Assembly: GCA_023663655.1 (NCBI GenBank)
Contig: JAMPGZ010000022.1
Span: 1 to 42,399, forward strand
Length of the DNA stretch: 42,399 bases
Source of the DNA: Lachnospiraceae bacterium
GTDB taxonomy: Bacteria; Bacteroidota; Bacteroidia; Bacteroidales; Muribaculaceae
Reading direction: 5' to 3'
Both the position numbers and the translations under genes were made by a program. Positions 9,233 through 17,682 of the stretch are shown piece by piece (positions within the stretch are counted from its first letter, which is position 1; the number at the start of each line of letters is the position of its first letter). Under the pieces are notes generated by a model. That model had not been told where the DNA came from, did not search any database, and was given only the letters and a program-made list of their open reading frames with translations.

Positions 9233-9292
9233 TGGAAATTCCCCTTTTTACCCCCCCCTATTGTGTTAATAAACATTAAATACACAATAAAT

Positions 9293-9324
9293 GAAAAAAG
9301 GAGGGTGCGTGGTGCATCCTCCTT
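9293..9324 (-). terminator. Terminator of the unit 2 glycosidase operon
   Basis: An 11-bp stem with one G-T wobble (9298-9308 with 9314-9324) and a 5-nt loop is followed on the minus strand by a run of six T. It lies 33 bp past the six-hairpin glycosidase stop codon. Confidence 0.9.
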
Positions 9325-9356
9325 AAACCAAAACACTAAAATTCAATGATATCGAT

Positions 9357-11381
9357 CTAAAGTTTTACTTTTAGGGTTGTTCCTTCGTTTATCTTTTTAT
9401 TCAGGATAGTCTTATTGTCTTTGATTACGTTGACTTCGAGTTTGTCGGCAGCACGTTTTACTTTTATATCAAATTCCGAACCGAAAGCACGTACCTTGTT
9501 GAGATTGGCAAATTCCCAGTCTTTTGGCAGGCGTGGTGTGAGGTCGAATGATTTGAAGCCTGTGGGGCGGATTCCGAAAAGTCCTTCGGTGAAGATGCGG
9601 CAATATAATCCGCTTTCAGCCGACAGATGACGCTGGTCGCCCTCGGGCCATGCCTCGATAGCGTAGGGCACATGGTCGCCGAGCAGGCGGCGTGTGGAGT
9701 AGCGTTTGAGGAAATCCATCCCTTTTTCCACTTCTCCGGCAGCGATTGTGCCGCGGAGGGCATATAGGGTGGAGCGGTCCCAGAAGGTTTCTGTTCCGGC
9801 TTGAGTGAGCAGTCCGTCGTCGGTCCACAGGCGAGGGGAGAAGAGGGCATCGATAGTGCCTTGCTTGCGGTCATATATTCCTACGGTGAGAGGCATACAT
9901 ATCCAGGCACGTAGCACGTCGTTACCGTCATAGTAACGGTAGCAGTCAAAACCTTCCACGTTGTGTCCGAAATGATCGTTGATCGCTTTTCTCAGTTCTT
10001 TCGCCTGACGGGTGTATTTGTTGAGCTGTGATGACGGCACTCCGAGTTCCTTTCCGAGATATGCCGCTGAGATAAGGGCATCGTAATAAAGCGTGGAGGT
10101 GCACAGGTTGGCATCGCCGGCAGGGAAACGGTTCTCCAGCTCATCGGAATTGGAAGCAACAACGCCCTTGTCGGTGAGCTTGCGGTTGCAGTATTCAAGA
10201 CACCATTCTATCAGTTTCCACAACTCCTTGGCTTCCTCTTTGTTGCCACGGACGAGAGCATAACGCGATGCTCCGTAGGCTATCATGGCACCGTCGCCGC
10301 GATCCTTGGCACCATGCCAGAAGCTCACGCCTTCCGATATGATCGAGCTTGGGATGGGGCGGTATTCGTCGTTCATGTATCGTGCGAAGTGACGGAATGA
10401 GTTGAGAGCCGACTGATTGCCTATCTCATAGCCGAGATAGGGAAAGAAGGGGTTGATGTACTCAGCCTGGTCGTTTGCCCACACGGCGGCGTAGTAAGCC
10501 TCGCCGCCGGGACCGTGCATCAAGCCGCCTTTCGTGTTGTAGATGCTCTCAGCTCCACGCAGTTTCGCGAAAGCAAACATTGTGTTGAGGGTGCTGTCGG
10601 GTGTCTCAAGGATGAGATTGTTCCACCACTGATCGATGAGAGCCTTTCTGCCGCCGCGTTCGGCATCGGTATAGATGCGGTTGTAGGGAGCGTCGTCAAT
10701 TTTCTGACCGCAGAACACGGCAAAGAAATCGAGCTGTTTTCCCGGCTCTATGGTGAAGAAACCGTTTTTAGACAATGAAGCCTCGATCTTATACGCTCCA
10801 TACACTCCTGCCTCTTCAGGAGTCGTGTACTTGACTTTCCAGTCGGGAATACGCATGGTGATGGGGTGGTCCATATTGTTGGTGAAGATGTATTCCTCGC
10901 AATAATATGGTGAGTTGGGCGACGGATAGAGCACACGCTTGAGTGAAACGGCATTGTCGATTTTCTTGCGGCGATGGATGGTGCTGAACGAGCTTTCCAC
11001 TGTCATTATGCCGTCAAACCGTATGTCCTTCACTTTTTCGTCGGTCAGTGTGAGATCATCCACGGTTATCATTCCCGGAATGTCGGTGTTGAAGCGCTGT
11101 TTAAGATTGTTCTGTGTCTTGTTGGGCTTCATTCTTAGCATCGGGAACACGAGGCTGCGGTTGAGCAGGAATGCGCTGTCGGCATCCACTCCATAGCGTA
11201 GCACCACGGCGAGCTGCTGTCCTGCCATCTCCACATGGTCGAAGTGGGGGACGCGTTCATTTATGGTCCACTTTATAGCTCCATCTTTTTCGATTGCCCA
11301 CCTGCTTGCGGCGGTGTCGGCGGAAGCTGTCGAGGCGAGCCCCAACAGCATTCCTATTGCGATAAATGATTTAAGATTCAT
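9357..11381 (-). CDS. Secreted six-hairpin ((alpha/alpha)6) glycosidase-like protein
   Basis: This 674-residue protein has a signal peptide (about 1-21). An N-terminal beta-sandwich-like region (25-250) is followed by an (alpha/alpha)6-barrel-like region (about 260-590) and a short C-terminal beta domain. Useful segments are GPGGEAYYAAVWANDQAEY, WPEGDQRHLSAESGLYCRIF and GLFGIRPTGFKSFDLTPRLP; the last resembles the C-termini of GH78, GH63 and GH95-type enzymes. Candidate acidic residues are the Asp in WANDQAE and the Glu residues in WPEGD and SAESG. I cannot assign a GH family with confidence. It is the final gene of unit 2, 3 bp after the GH36 gene, so it probably removes a side sugar from the same glycan. 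Confidence 0.6.
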   Translation of the reverse strand: MNLKSFIAIGMLLGLASTASADTAASRWAIEKDGAIKWTINERVPHFDHVEMAGQQLAVVLRYGVDADSAFLLNRSLVFPMLRMKPNKTQNNLKQRFNTDIPGMITVDDLTLTDEKVKDIRFDGIMTVESSFSTIHRRKKIDNAVSLKRVLYPSPNSPYYCEEYIFTNNMDHPITMRIPDWKVKYTTPEEAGVYGAYKIEASLSKNGFFTIEPGKQLDFFAVFCGQKIDDAPYNRIYTDAERGGRKALIDQWWNNLILETPDSTLNTMFAFAKLRGAESIYNTKGGLMHGPGGEAYYAAVWANDQAEYINPFFPYLGYEIGNQSALNSFRHFARYMNDEYRPIPSSIISEGVSFWHGAKDRGDGAMIAYGASRYALVRGNKEEAKELWKLIEWCLEYCNRKLTDKGVVASNSDELENRFPAGDANLCTSTLYYDALISAAYLGKELGVPSSQLNKYTRQAKELRKAINDHFGHNVEGFDCYRYYDGNDVLRAWICMPLTVGIYDRKQGTIDALFSPRLWTDDGLLTQAGTETFWDRSTLYALRGTIAAGEVEKGMDFLKRYSTRRLLGDHVPYAIEAWPEGDQRHLSAESGLYCRIFTEGLFGIRPTGFKSFDLTPRLPKDWEFANLNKVRAFGSEFDIKVKRAADKLEVNVIKDNKTILNKKINEGTTLKVKL

Positions 11382-11384
11382 AGT

Positions 11385-13550
11385 TTATTTTACTGCTGAA
11401 AGTTGAAGAACTGCGCTGTCAAATTGAGTTGAGAGCGGATTGCCGAGACCTGACTCCATCAATTCCTTTCCGCTTTTCACCTGAGTGGGAATGCGTGGCT
11501 GCATTCCTTTGGCAAGGCTCACTTCGGTAAGTGTGTATTGCTTTTCCGGATCGAGACCGTTGAGCTTCACTGCCGGCACTTTGCCATCCTCAGTCTGATA
11601 CAGATATACCACGGCTGAATCCTTGTCGCGTGACACATAGCTCATGGCTGCAAGCGGATTCTCGTAGGGCGATACAAGACGATACAATTCACCTTCCATC
11701 ACGAGCGGACGGATGGTCTCCTTGTAGAGTTTCACGCCGTCGGCTATCTGGTCGCGTTCCTCCTGAGTTGCCTTGTCGAGTGCGAGGTCAATGCCGAAGG
11801 CTCCGCTGAGCGCCACGTCGATGGCGAGCTTGAGATGGCGTTTTCCCATGCGGGTCACGTGGGCCGACATGGTGCTTGCCGGGAAGAAGTGTCCGAAGCC
11901 CCACTGTATCTTTATGCGTCCGAGAGGGTCGGTATTGTCGCTCGGCCAGAATGAGTGGAAATACTGCATTGAGCCGAAGTCGATGCGTCCTGAACCTCCG
12001 GCACACAGCATCGCCATCACGTCGGGGTAGCCTTTGGCGAAACGGTCCATCAACCGATAAAGGGCGTTGTTGTAGTCGATGAGCAGATGGCTCTGTTCAT
12101 ATTGCGGAAGATAGGTGGATCCCGGCTGGGTGACGAAGCGGTTGCAGTCCCACTTCACGTAGGAGATGCCGGGATGAGGCGATAGGGTGTTTTTGATGAT
12201 GTTCCATTCGTAGTCCTGCACTTCAGGGCGTGTGAGGTCAAGAATCTCCTGATGACGTCCGAGTATAGGCTCACGTTTCTGCTGAGTGATGATCCACTCG
12301 GGATGAGAGTTATACAGGTTGCTTTTCGGGCTTACCATCTCGGGTTCGAGCCATATTCCGAATCCCACTTTACGCTTGTCGGCCTCCTTGGTGAGATAGG
12401 AGAGTCCGCGAGGGAGTTTTTTGGTCGACACTTCCCAGTCGCCAAGTCCGTGCTTGTCGTCATCGCGGGAATACTCACCGTTGCCAAACCATCCGTCGTC
12501 GAGCAGGAACAGCTCGGCGCCTACGCGGTTGGCTCCGTCAAAGAGTGATACGAGGCGGTTGTCGTCAAAGTCGCAATGTGTGGCTTCCCAGTTGTTGAGA
12601 AGAACGGGGCGGTCTTTGTGCGGGTCGCGTATCACATAGTCCTTAGCCCAGCGGTGGAATCGGCGTGAGGTTTCACCCTTGCCGTTCTTGCTGTAGGTCC
12701 ACACTATCGCCGGAGTGGTGAATGTGCCTCCGCGTTCGAGGTAATACTGCGCTCCGAGAGGATTGATTCCGGTGAGCACGCGCAGGTTTTTGTTCCAGTC
12801 CATGTCAAATGCCATCTGGAAACTGCCGGGCCACTTCAGGGATGCCGCAAATACCTCGCCGTCATTTTCGCGCGCCTCATGGTTGTAGGATACGAGGAAC
12901 GAGGGGATGCGGTATTGATGGGCGCGGATGCCGAGCTTGGAATCGAGTATTTTCACACCCTCGCCCAGACGCTCCTCTTCAAGAGTAGCCTCACGCTTGT
13001 AGCGACCGTTGAATTGGGTGAGCCAGTAGGAGGGAGCTTTCAATATGGGGGATGCCGATGCATAACGGTACAGCACCACTTTTCCTCCTTTTTCATCGTG
13101 GCGTATGGTGTTCCATATCTCCATCAATCCGGCATCTTCGTAGCACTTCACGTAGATGTCCACGTAGAATTTATATGCCGGATCCTGAAGGGAGATGACG
13201 GTCTGCTGCACATCATCTGACAGTTTTTCGGTTGAGCGTTTCACATAGTGCAGCTCGGTCGAGGTGTTGCCGTCGGTGTGTGTAGCCTGAATCGCGGGTT
13301 CGGTTATTACGCCGTTGCCGTAGGGCGGTAGGAATTCGAGTTCACGTGACGGCATCTTCTCGGGAATGCTCACTTTTTTGTCGGCATCTCCGAAATGAAG
13401 TTGATACAGGCGGTTGTCGTTTCCCACCATGAGGCTAAGTTTCAAGTCTCCGGCTTTTATATCGAAGACCTCCTTGGCGATGTCGTTTTGAGCTGAGAGT
13501 GCTCCCATGCCCAACGACACAGCGGTCAATATGCTTAATATTCTTTTCAT
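11385..13550 (-). CDS. GH36 alpha-galactosidase
   Basis: This 721-residue secreted protein has a signal ending near LSAQ (residue 21). The GH36 plan is complete: an N-terminal beta-supersandwich (about 25-300), a TIM barrel (about 315-620) and a C-terminal beta domain. Diagnostic motifs are LFLLDDGWFG (347-356), GLGDWE, GIWLEPEMV (398-406), YVKWDCNR with nucleophile Asp468, CAGGSGRIDFG, and WPSDNTD with acid/base Asp538. Length and motifs match the long GH36 alpha-galactosidases that release terminal alpha-galactose with retention. GH36 also contains alpha-N-acetylgalactosaminidases. It sits between GH31 (12 bp upstream) and the six-hairpin gene (3 bp downstream). Confidence 0.92.
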   Translation of the reverse strand: MKRILSILTAVSLGMGALSAQNDIAKEVFDIKAGDLKLSLMVGNDNRLYQLHFGDADKKVSIPEKMPSRELEFLPPYGNGVITEPAIQATHTDGNTSTELHYVKRSTEKLSDDVQQTVISLQDPAYKFYVDIYVKCYEDAGLMEIWNTIRHDEKGGKVVLYRYASASPILKAPSYWLTQFNGRYKREATLEEERLGEGVKILDSKLGIRAHQYRIPSFLVSYNHEARENDGEVFAASLKWPGSFQMAFDMDWNKNLRVLTGINPLGAQYYLERGGTFTTPAIVWTYSKNGKGETSRRFHRWAKDYVIRDPHKDRPVLLNNWEATHCDFDDNRLVSLFDGANRVGAELFLLDDGWFGNGEYSRDDDKHGLGDWEVSTKKLPRGLSYLTKEADKRKVGFGIWLEPEMVSPKSNLYNSHPEWIITQQKREPILGRHQEILDLTRPEVQDYEWNIIKNTLSPHPGISYVKWDCNRFVTQPGSTYLPQYEQSHLLIDYNNALYRLMDRFAKGYPDVMAMLCAGGSGRIDFGSMQYFHSFWPSDNTDPLGRIKIQWGFGHFFPASTMSAHVTRMGKRHLKLAIDVALSGAFGIDLALDKATQEERDQIADGVKLYKETIRPLVMEGELYRLVSPYENPLAAMSYVSRDKDSAVVYLYQTEDGKVPAVKLNGLDPEKQYTLTEVSLAKGMQPRIPTQVKSGKELMESGLGNPLSTQFDSAVLQLSAVK

Positions 13551-13562
13551 TGTAGTGCGGGA

Positions 13563-15719
13563 TTATATAGTCATGAATTTCCAGGTAATCTCGTTGAATG
13601 AATTGGGCTTTCCTTTCTCAGGCTTGGAGATGGTTCCTTTCAGTTTGCCGTTTTTCTGGCGTTCTACCTTTATTTCTCTCCAGCTGTAATCGCCGTTCTC
13701 GTAGTTGAAAGTCTCGCCGTCGTCATCATAGAGACGGTAGTTGCCGTCAGCCTTGCCGTAGTGGCGTATTTCGAGGTTCACTTTCTCTCCTGCAGCGGGA
13801 GCGTGGAGGCGAGGTTCCATCATGGGGATAATGGCGCCGTCCTTCACGAATACCGGAATCTTGTCAAGACCGGGAGTCACTTCGATTTTCTCTCCGTTGC
13901 CCACGAACTCGCCGGTGTAGAAGTCATACCAGTCACCTTGGGGAAGCACAACCGAGCGGGTAGTTTGTCCGGCAAACATCGGAGCCACGAGCAGATACTC
14001 ACCTGCCATGTATTGATCCTTGATCTCTTTTGTTACAGCTTCAAGATAGGGGTTGTCGTCAAGATTTTTCTCCTTTACCTCTTTCACCACCGCTTTGTCG
14101 ATGTTGAAGCCCGGTTCAAGGTTCATGGCGCGGAACGGGGGGATGCCGTCATAGTGGTAGCGGGCAAACTCAGTGTACCAGTAGGGCATCATCTGCATAC
14201 GCAGCAGTGAGTATTCCTTCACTTGGTCGGCGACTTCCGGGAATGACCAGGGTTTGGTGCCGCTTGACCATGCGTTGATCATAGCCATTGGCGAGAATAC
14301 TACCGACTGGAAGCGGCGCAGCCATTCTTCAGGGGTCTTTGAGCTGCGCACTTCGGGGGTCCACAGTACGCCGCTGAATCCTGAGTTGATCAGTGCTGTG
14401 ATGAAGTCCTGATGGCTGTAGTAGTCATTGTAAATGACGTAGGGGAAGGAGCTGCCGCCGGCATTAGAGCCGCGCACGAGTCCGAATGTGCGTTGATTGC
14501 GTTTTTTGAACAGGTCGTTGGTGAGTCGCTGAACCCATAGTCCATAGGTCTGTCTCATCTGTTCCGCATCGAGTCCGGAGGGGAATGTGGCTACATCAGG
14601 CCAGAGATAGTGGTCGTAACCGTCGATTTCGTCAACCTTGTATCCGCTCACGCCGATGTTGAGATGCTCGGTGTCAAATTTGTTTTTGAACAGTTCACGC
14701 GCCTTTTCCGTCCCGAAGTCAGGAACGATGCCGCACCACACGGTGTGGGATCCGCTCACGGGGTACATCTCATTGTAGATTTTAGAGTCGGGCGACACGT
14801 AGGGATTGGTCCAAAGGTTGATGCGCACCTTGCGGTCCTTCATGCTGTTGATGAAATCCTGAGGATTGGGGTAACGGGTGCTGTCCCATTCAAAAGTGCA
14901 GGGGTAGGCTTTGCTTTGCCATCCCGGTTCGAGACCGATGAAATCGAGCGGATAGCCGTTCTGCTCAAAAGCGTCGGCTTCGGCGATTACTTCATCGGCA
15001 GTGTAGCGAGTCTTGGTGCGTTGGGTGAATCCGAGTCCCCAACGCGGAGGGAGATTGCCGCCTCCGCACAGGAGATTGTAGCGTCGCACAACGTCCATGG
15101 GGGTGGGTCCTGCAAACAGATATATCTCGGCTCCTTCAGCCGGAACGAGCACTGACACTGCGTCGGAATAGGGGCGCGACTGCCATGTCTTGTCGGTGTT
15201 GCGGTCCTTTGCCACCGGTGCATTGGGGCTATCCTTGCGTGCTCCGGAGCCAGCGTAGACCGACAGGTAGCGCGCTGAATTGATGAGCACACCGTAGCCG
15301 TTGCTGGAGATGTAGAACGGTACGGGAGCGTGGGTGCGTCCGTTGTCCTTACCGCCGTAGTGGTCCACGTGGAGATTTAGTATCTTGCCGCGTTGATGCA
15401 CAGTCTGGAAGTTTAGACCGAAGCCGTATAGCTGTTCGTTGCGGTCGAGCGGGAAGCGCAGATGAGTTTTGCCGTTCACCACCTCAGCGACCACTTCGGG
15501 TGCTATGGATGGTAGTTCGGCTTGCGGGAGCCGGGAGAATCCCTCTTTAAGTGGGGTACATCCGGCTACGCCGAGCAATGAGTAATCTTCGGGAGTGCCT
15601 ACGATTCCTTTCCATACTCCCGGTTCCACTTGTTGCCATTCTATTTTTGCATTTATGCCGGGAATGCAGCATAGCAGCGCTAAAATAGCGGTTAATCTTT
15701 TTAGTCCTATGAATTTCAT
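13563..15719 (-). CDS. GH31 alpha-glycosidase
   Basis: This 718-residue secreted protein (signal 1-24) has the GH31 layout: N-terminal beta-sandwich to about 220, then a TIM barrel starting at LPPRWGLGFTQR, then C-terminal beta domains. The nucleophile is Asp363 in GYKVDEIDGYD. The acid/base is Asp432, placed 16 residues after Arg416 in RGSNAGG, the same spacing as the R...GGD pattern of YicI. The sequence around the nucleophile (VDEIDG rather than the common DxGE-type context) suggests a less usual specificity. Known GH31 activities include alpha-xylosidase, alpha-glucosidase and alpha-galactosidase. Operon context favours a side-chain debranching role. Confidence 0.9.
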   Translation of the reverse strand: MKFIGLKRLTAILALLCCIPGINAKIEWQQVEPGVWKGIVGTPEDYSLLGVAGCTPLKEGFSRLPQAELPSIAPEVVAEVVNGKTHLRFPLDRNEQLYGFGLNFQTVHQRGKILNLHVDHYGGKDNGRTHAPVPFYISSNGYGVLINSARYLSVYAGSGARKDSPNAPVAKDRNTDKTWQSRPYSDAVSVLVPAEGAEIYLFAGPTPMDVVRRYNLLCGGGNLPPRWGLGFTQRTKTRYTADEVIAEADAFEQNGYPLDFIGLEPGWQSKAYPCTFEWDSTRYPNPQDFINSMKDRKVRINLWTNPYVSPDSKIYNEMYPVSGSHTVWCGIVPDFGTEKARELFKNKFDTEHLNIGVSGYKVDEIDGYDHYLWPDVATFPSGLDAEQMRQTYGLWVQRLTNDLFKKRNQRTFGLVRGSNAGGSSFPYVIYNDYYSHQDFITALINSGFSGVLWTPEVRSSKTPEEWLRRFQSVVFSPMAMINAWSSGTKPWSFPEVADQVKEYSLLRMQMMPYWYTEFARYHYDGIPPFRAMNLEPGFNIDKAVVKEVKEKNLDDNPYLEAVTKEIKDQYMAGEYLLVAPMFAGQTTRSVVLPQGDWYDFYTGEFVGNGEKIEVTPGLDKIPVFVKDGAIIPMMEPRLHAPAAGEKVNLEIRHYGKADGNYRLYDDDGETFNYENGDYSWREIKVERQKNGKLKGTISKPEKGKPNSFNEITWKFMTI

Positions 15720-15736
15720 TTATGGTAGATTATTAG

Positions 15737-17677
15737 TTATATAATTGCAGCGAATCCGCCATTGCCTAATACTTTAACGGTGACTTTGCCGTCGTCGGAT
15801 GTGATTTCCTCATAGTCAAATGAGTTAATATCTTTTCCGTCCTTTATGAGGGTGAATTTCTTGCCTATGCATTCTTCGGGAAGATTGAACGTGATTTCGC
15901 GTTCCTCGTCAACGCCGCTGATAGCCCCGATGAACCACTTGTCGCCGCTTTTGCGAGCCACAACAGCGTAGTCAGAGGGGTAGCCGGCGAGCAAACGGCT
16001 TTCGTCCCAAGCGGCAGGCACCTCTTTCAGGTAGTTTTTGGGGAGTTCAGGCAAAGCTGTGTAGCCTTCAATGCGGTCGGCGAAGCACTGGAATCCTGAC
16101 TCGAATACGGTGGCGAGTGCAAGCTGGTGAGCCATTGAGGTGCGGCGGAATGCCTCTACGCCCTGACGTATTTTATTGGAGAATGTGACGGGGGTGTAGT
16201 CCATCGAGCCTACCACGTTGCGGGTGAATGGAACGGTGGCATTGTGGGCTGCGGCAGCATCGCATCGCGGTTGGCGTCCTAAAGTTTCGGCTCCTCTGAT
16301 TGCCTCGGTAGTCATGAGGTTGGGGTAGGTGCGTTCAAATCCTCGCGGCAGGGTGGCTCCGTGGAGGTCGACCATGAGATGATTGTCGGCGGCATCTTTC
16401 AGTATCGCCGGGTATAACTCGATGACGCGCTGCTTGTCGGTGTCGAAGAAGTCAACCTTTATGCCCTTCACGCCCATCTTGCTTATGCGAGCCATTTCGG
16501 CTTTGCGCAGTTCCGGATCAGCCATTATGCGGCGTTGCGGGGATGAGGTTTCATCGCTGCCTGAACCGGAGTGGTACCATAGCCATATTCCCACGCCATT
16601 TTTGTTGGCATAGTCGACCACGCCTTCCACACCTTTGCCGTCCATGCGTTGCCATCCGGCATCAATCAAGGAGTATTCCCAGCCCATGTCGCGGCAGAAG
16701 TCGACGTATTTTAATTGTTTCTTGTAGTCGAGCACGGATTTGCCTTCATACCACCAGCTCCATGCCGAGCGTCCCGGCTTGATCCACTCGGTGTCTTCCA
16801 CGACCGATGCTGGGTTGAGGTGAGCCACCATCTGAGTGGTGAATATGGTGTTGAGGTCAGATCCGATGATGACGGCACGCCAAGGGGTGTACCATGGTGT
16901 TGTTGATTTTGGTTGAGGATCATCGGGGATGATCGGCTCCTCTTTTTCGGGGAAACGGATTTTATAAGCTCCGTTTTTGCCGGAATTGTCGACGTGGGTT
17001 GCCGGATAGGTTCCGTCAAGATAGGCTTCGGTTATCATCATCCACTTGTCGCCGGCTTCAAAAAGCATGGGGAATGCCCATCCTTTTTCATTGGGCGACG
17101 GGGTGTTGATGGCGATGCCGTTTTCGGAGTATTGTTCGTAGCTGGGTTTATGGCGCTCGTTCCAGTCGTAGGGGTGGATCCATGCCTTGCCATCGCCTGC
17201 TACCACAAATTCAGTCATCTCTTCGGTGATGGTGCAGGTGTCGGCTGATGTCTCGGGGAATCCGTAGCGGAATGCGGCTCCGTCGTCAAACACTCGGACA
17301 ATCAGTTGGAATTCCTTGGCATCGTCATCACTGAATGTCAGTGTCATCTCCTCGCAACGGTTGCGGGTGGAGGTCTTTTTCCCTGATTTCAGCGTGTATG
17401 CTTCATCGATGCTCTGGCGTTGTATGTCCTTGAACTTGGCGTTGGTGCCATAGTTGTAGCCATTCATAGTGAGACCGAGGTCGGAAAAATCTATAGCGAC
17501 TGAATCCTTGTAGAGAATTTTATATTCAAGCCGCTGGCTGTCACCGGCAGCAGTGTTTTGTGCGATGAATTTCACATTTCCATCGGGCGACACCGCTTCC
17601 CATGCTGTGGTTTTCGGTCCACAGCTCGACAGCGATAGCATGCCTATGCAAAAAAAGCTGATTAATGATGTTTTCAT
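15737..17677 (-). CDS. GH97 lipoprotein, retaining-type (alpha-galactosidase-like)
   Basis: This 646-residue lipoprotein has lipobox LSSC with Cys19. GH97 features are an N-terminal beta domain (about 25-290), a TIM barrel beginning near WIKPGRSAWSWW, and a C-terminal beta domain. In GH97, inverting SusB-type enzymes use Glu as base, while the retaining branch uses an Asp nucleophile. Here GIKVDFFDTDKQ supplies Asp409 and EAIRGAE supplies Glu464, 55 residues apart, the spacing of Asp415/Glu470 in the retaining alpha-galactosidase BT1871. GH97 beta-L-arabinopyranosidases also exist (such as BT3664), so the leaving sugar is uncertain. A second GH97 gene is immediately upstream (5 bp). Confidence 0.9.
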   Translation of the reverse strand: MKTSLISFFCIGMLSLSSCGPKTTAWEAVSPDGNVKFIAQNTAAGDSQRLEYKILYKDSVAIDFSDLGLTMNGYNYGTNAKFKDIQRQSIDEAYTLKSGKKTSTRNRCEEMTLTFSDDDAKEFQLIVRVFDDGAAFRYGFPETSADTCTITEEMTEFVVAGDGKAWIHPYDWNERHKPSYEQYSENGIAINTPSPNEKGWAFPMLFEAGDKWMMITEAYLDGTYPATHVDNSGKNGAYKIRFPEKEEPIIPDDPQPKSTTPWYTPWRAVIIGSDLNTIFTTQMVAHLNPASVVEDTEWIKPGRSAWSWWYEGKSVLDYKKQLKYVDFCRDMGWEYSLIDAGWQRMDGKGVEGVVDYANKNGVGIWLWYHSGSGSDETSSPQRRIMADPELRKAEMARISKMGVKGIKVDFFDTDKQRVIELYPAILKDAADNHLMVDLHGATLPRGFERTYPNLMTTEAIRGAETLGRQPRCDAAAAHNATVPFTRNVVGSMDYTPVTFSNKIRQGVEAFRRTSMAHQLALATVFESGFQCFADRIEGYTALPELPKNYLKEVPAAWDESRLLAGYPSDYAVVARKSGDKWFIGAISGVDEEREITFNLPEECIGKKFTLIKDGKDINSFDYEEITSDDGKVTVKVLGNGGFAAII

Positions 17678-17682
17678 GTTAT

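Noticed and set aside
9249-9258. C8 tract (G8 on the minus strand) upstream of unit 3 as a phase-variable switch
   Set aside because: It is a single homopolymer upstream of the -7 motif; one window gives no evidence of length variation or of invertible promoter repeats.
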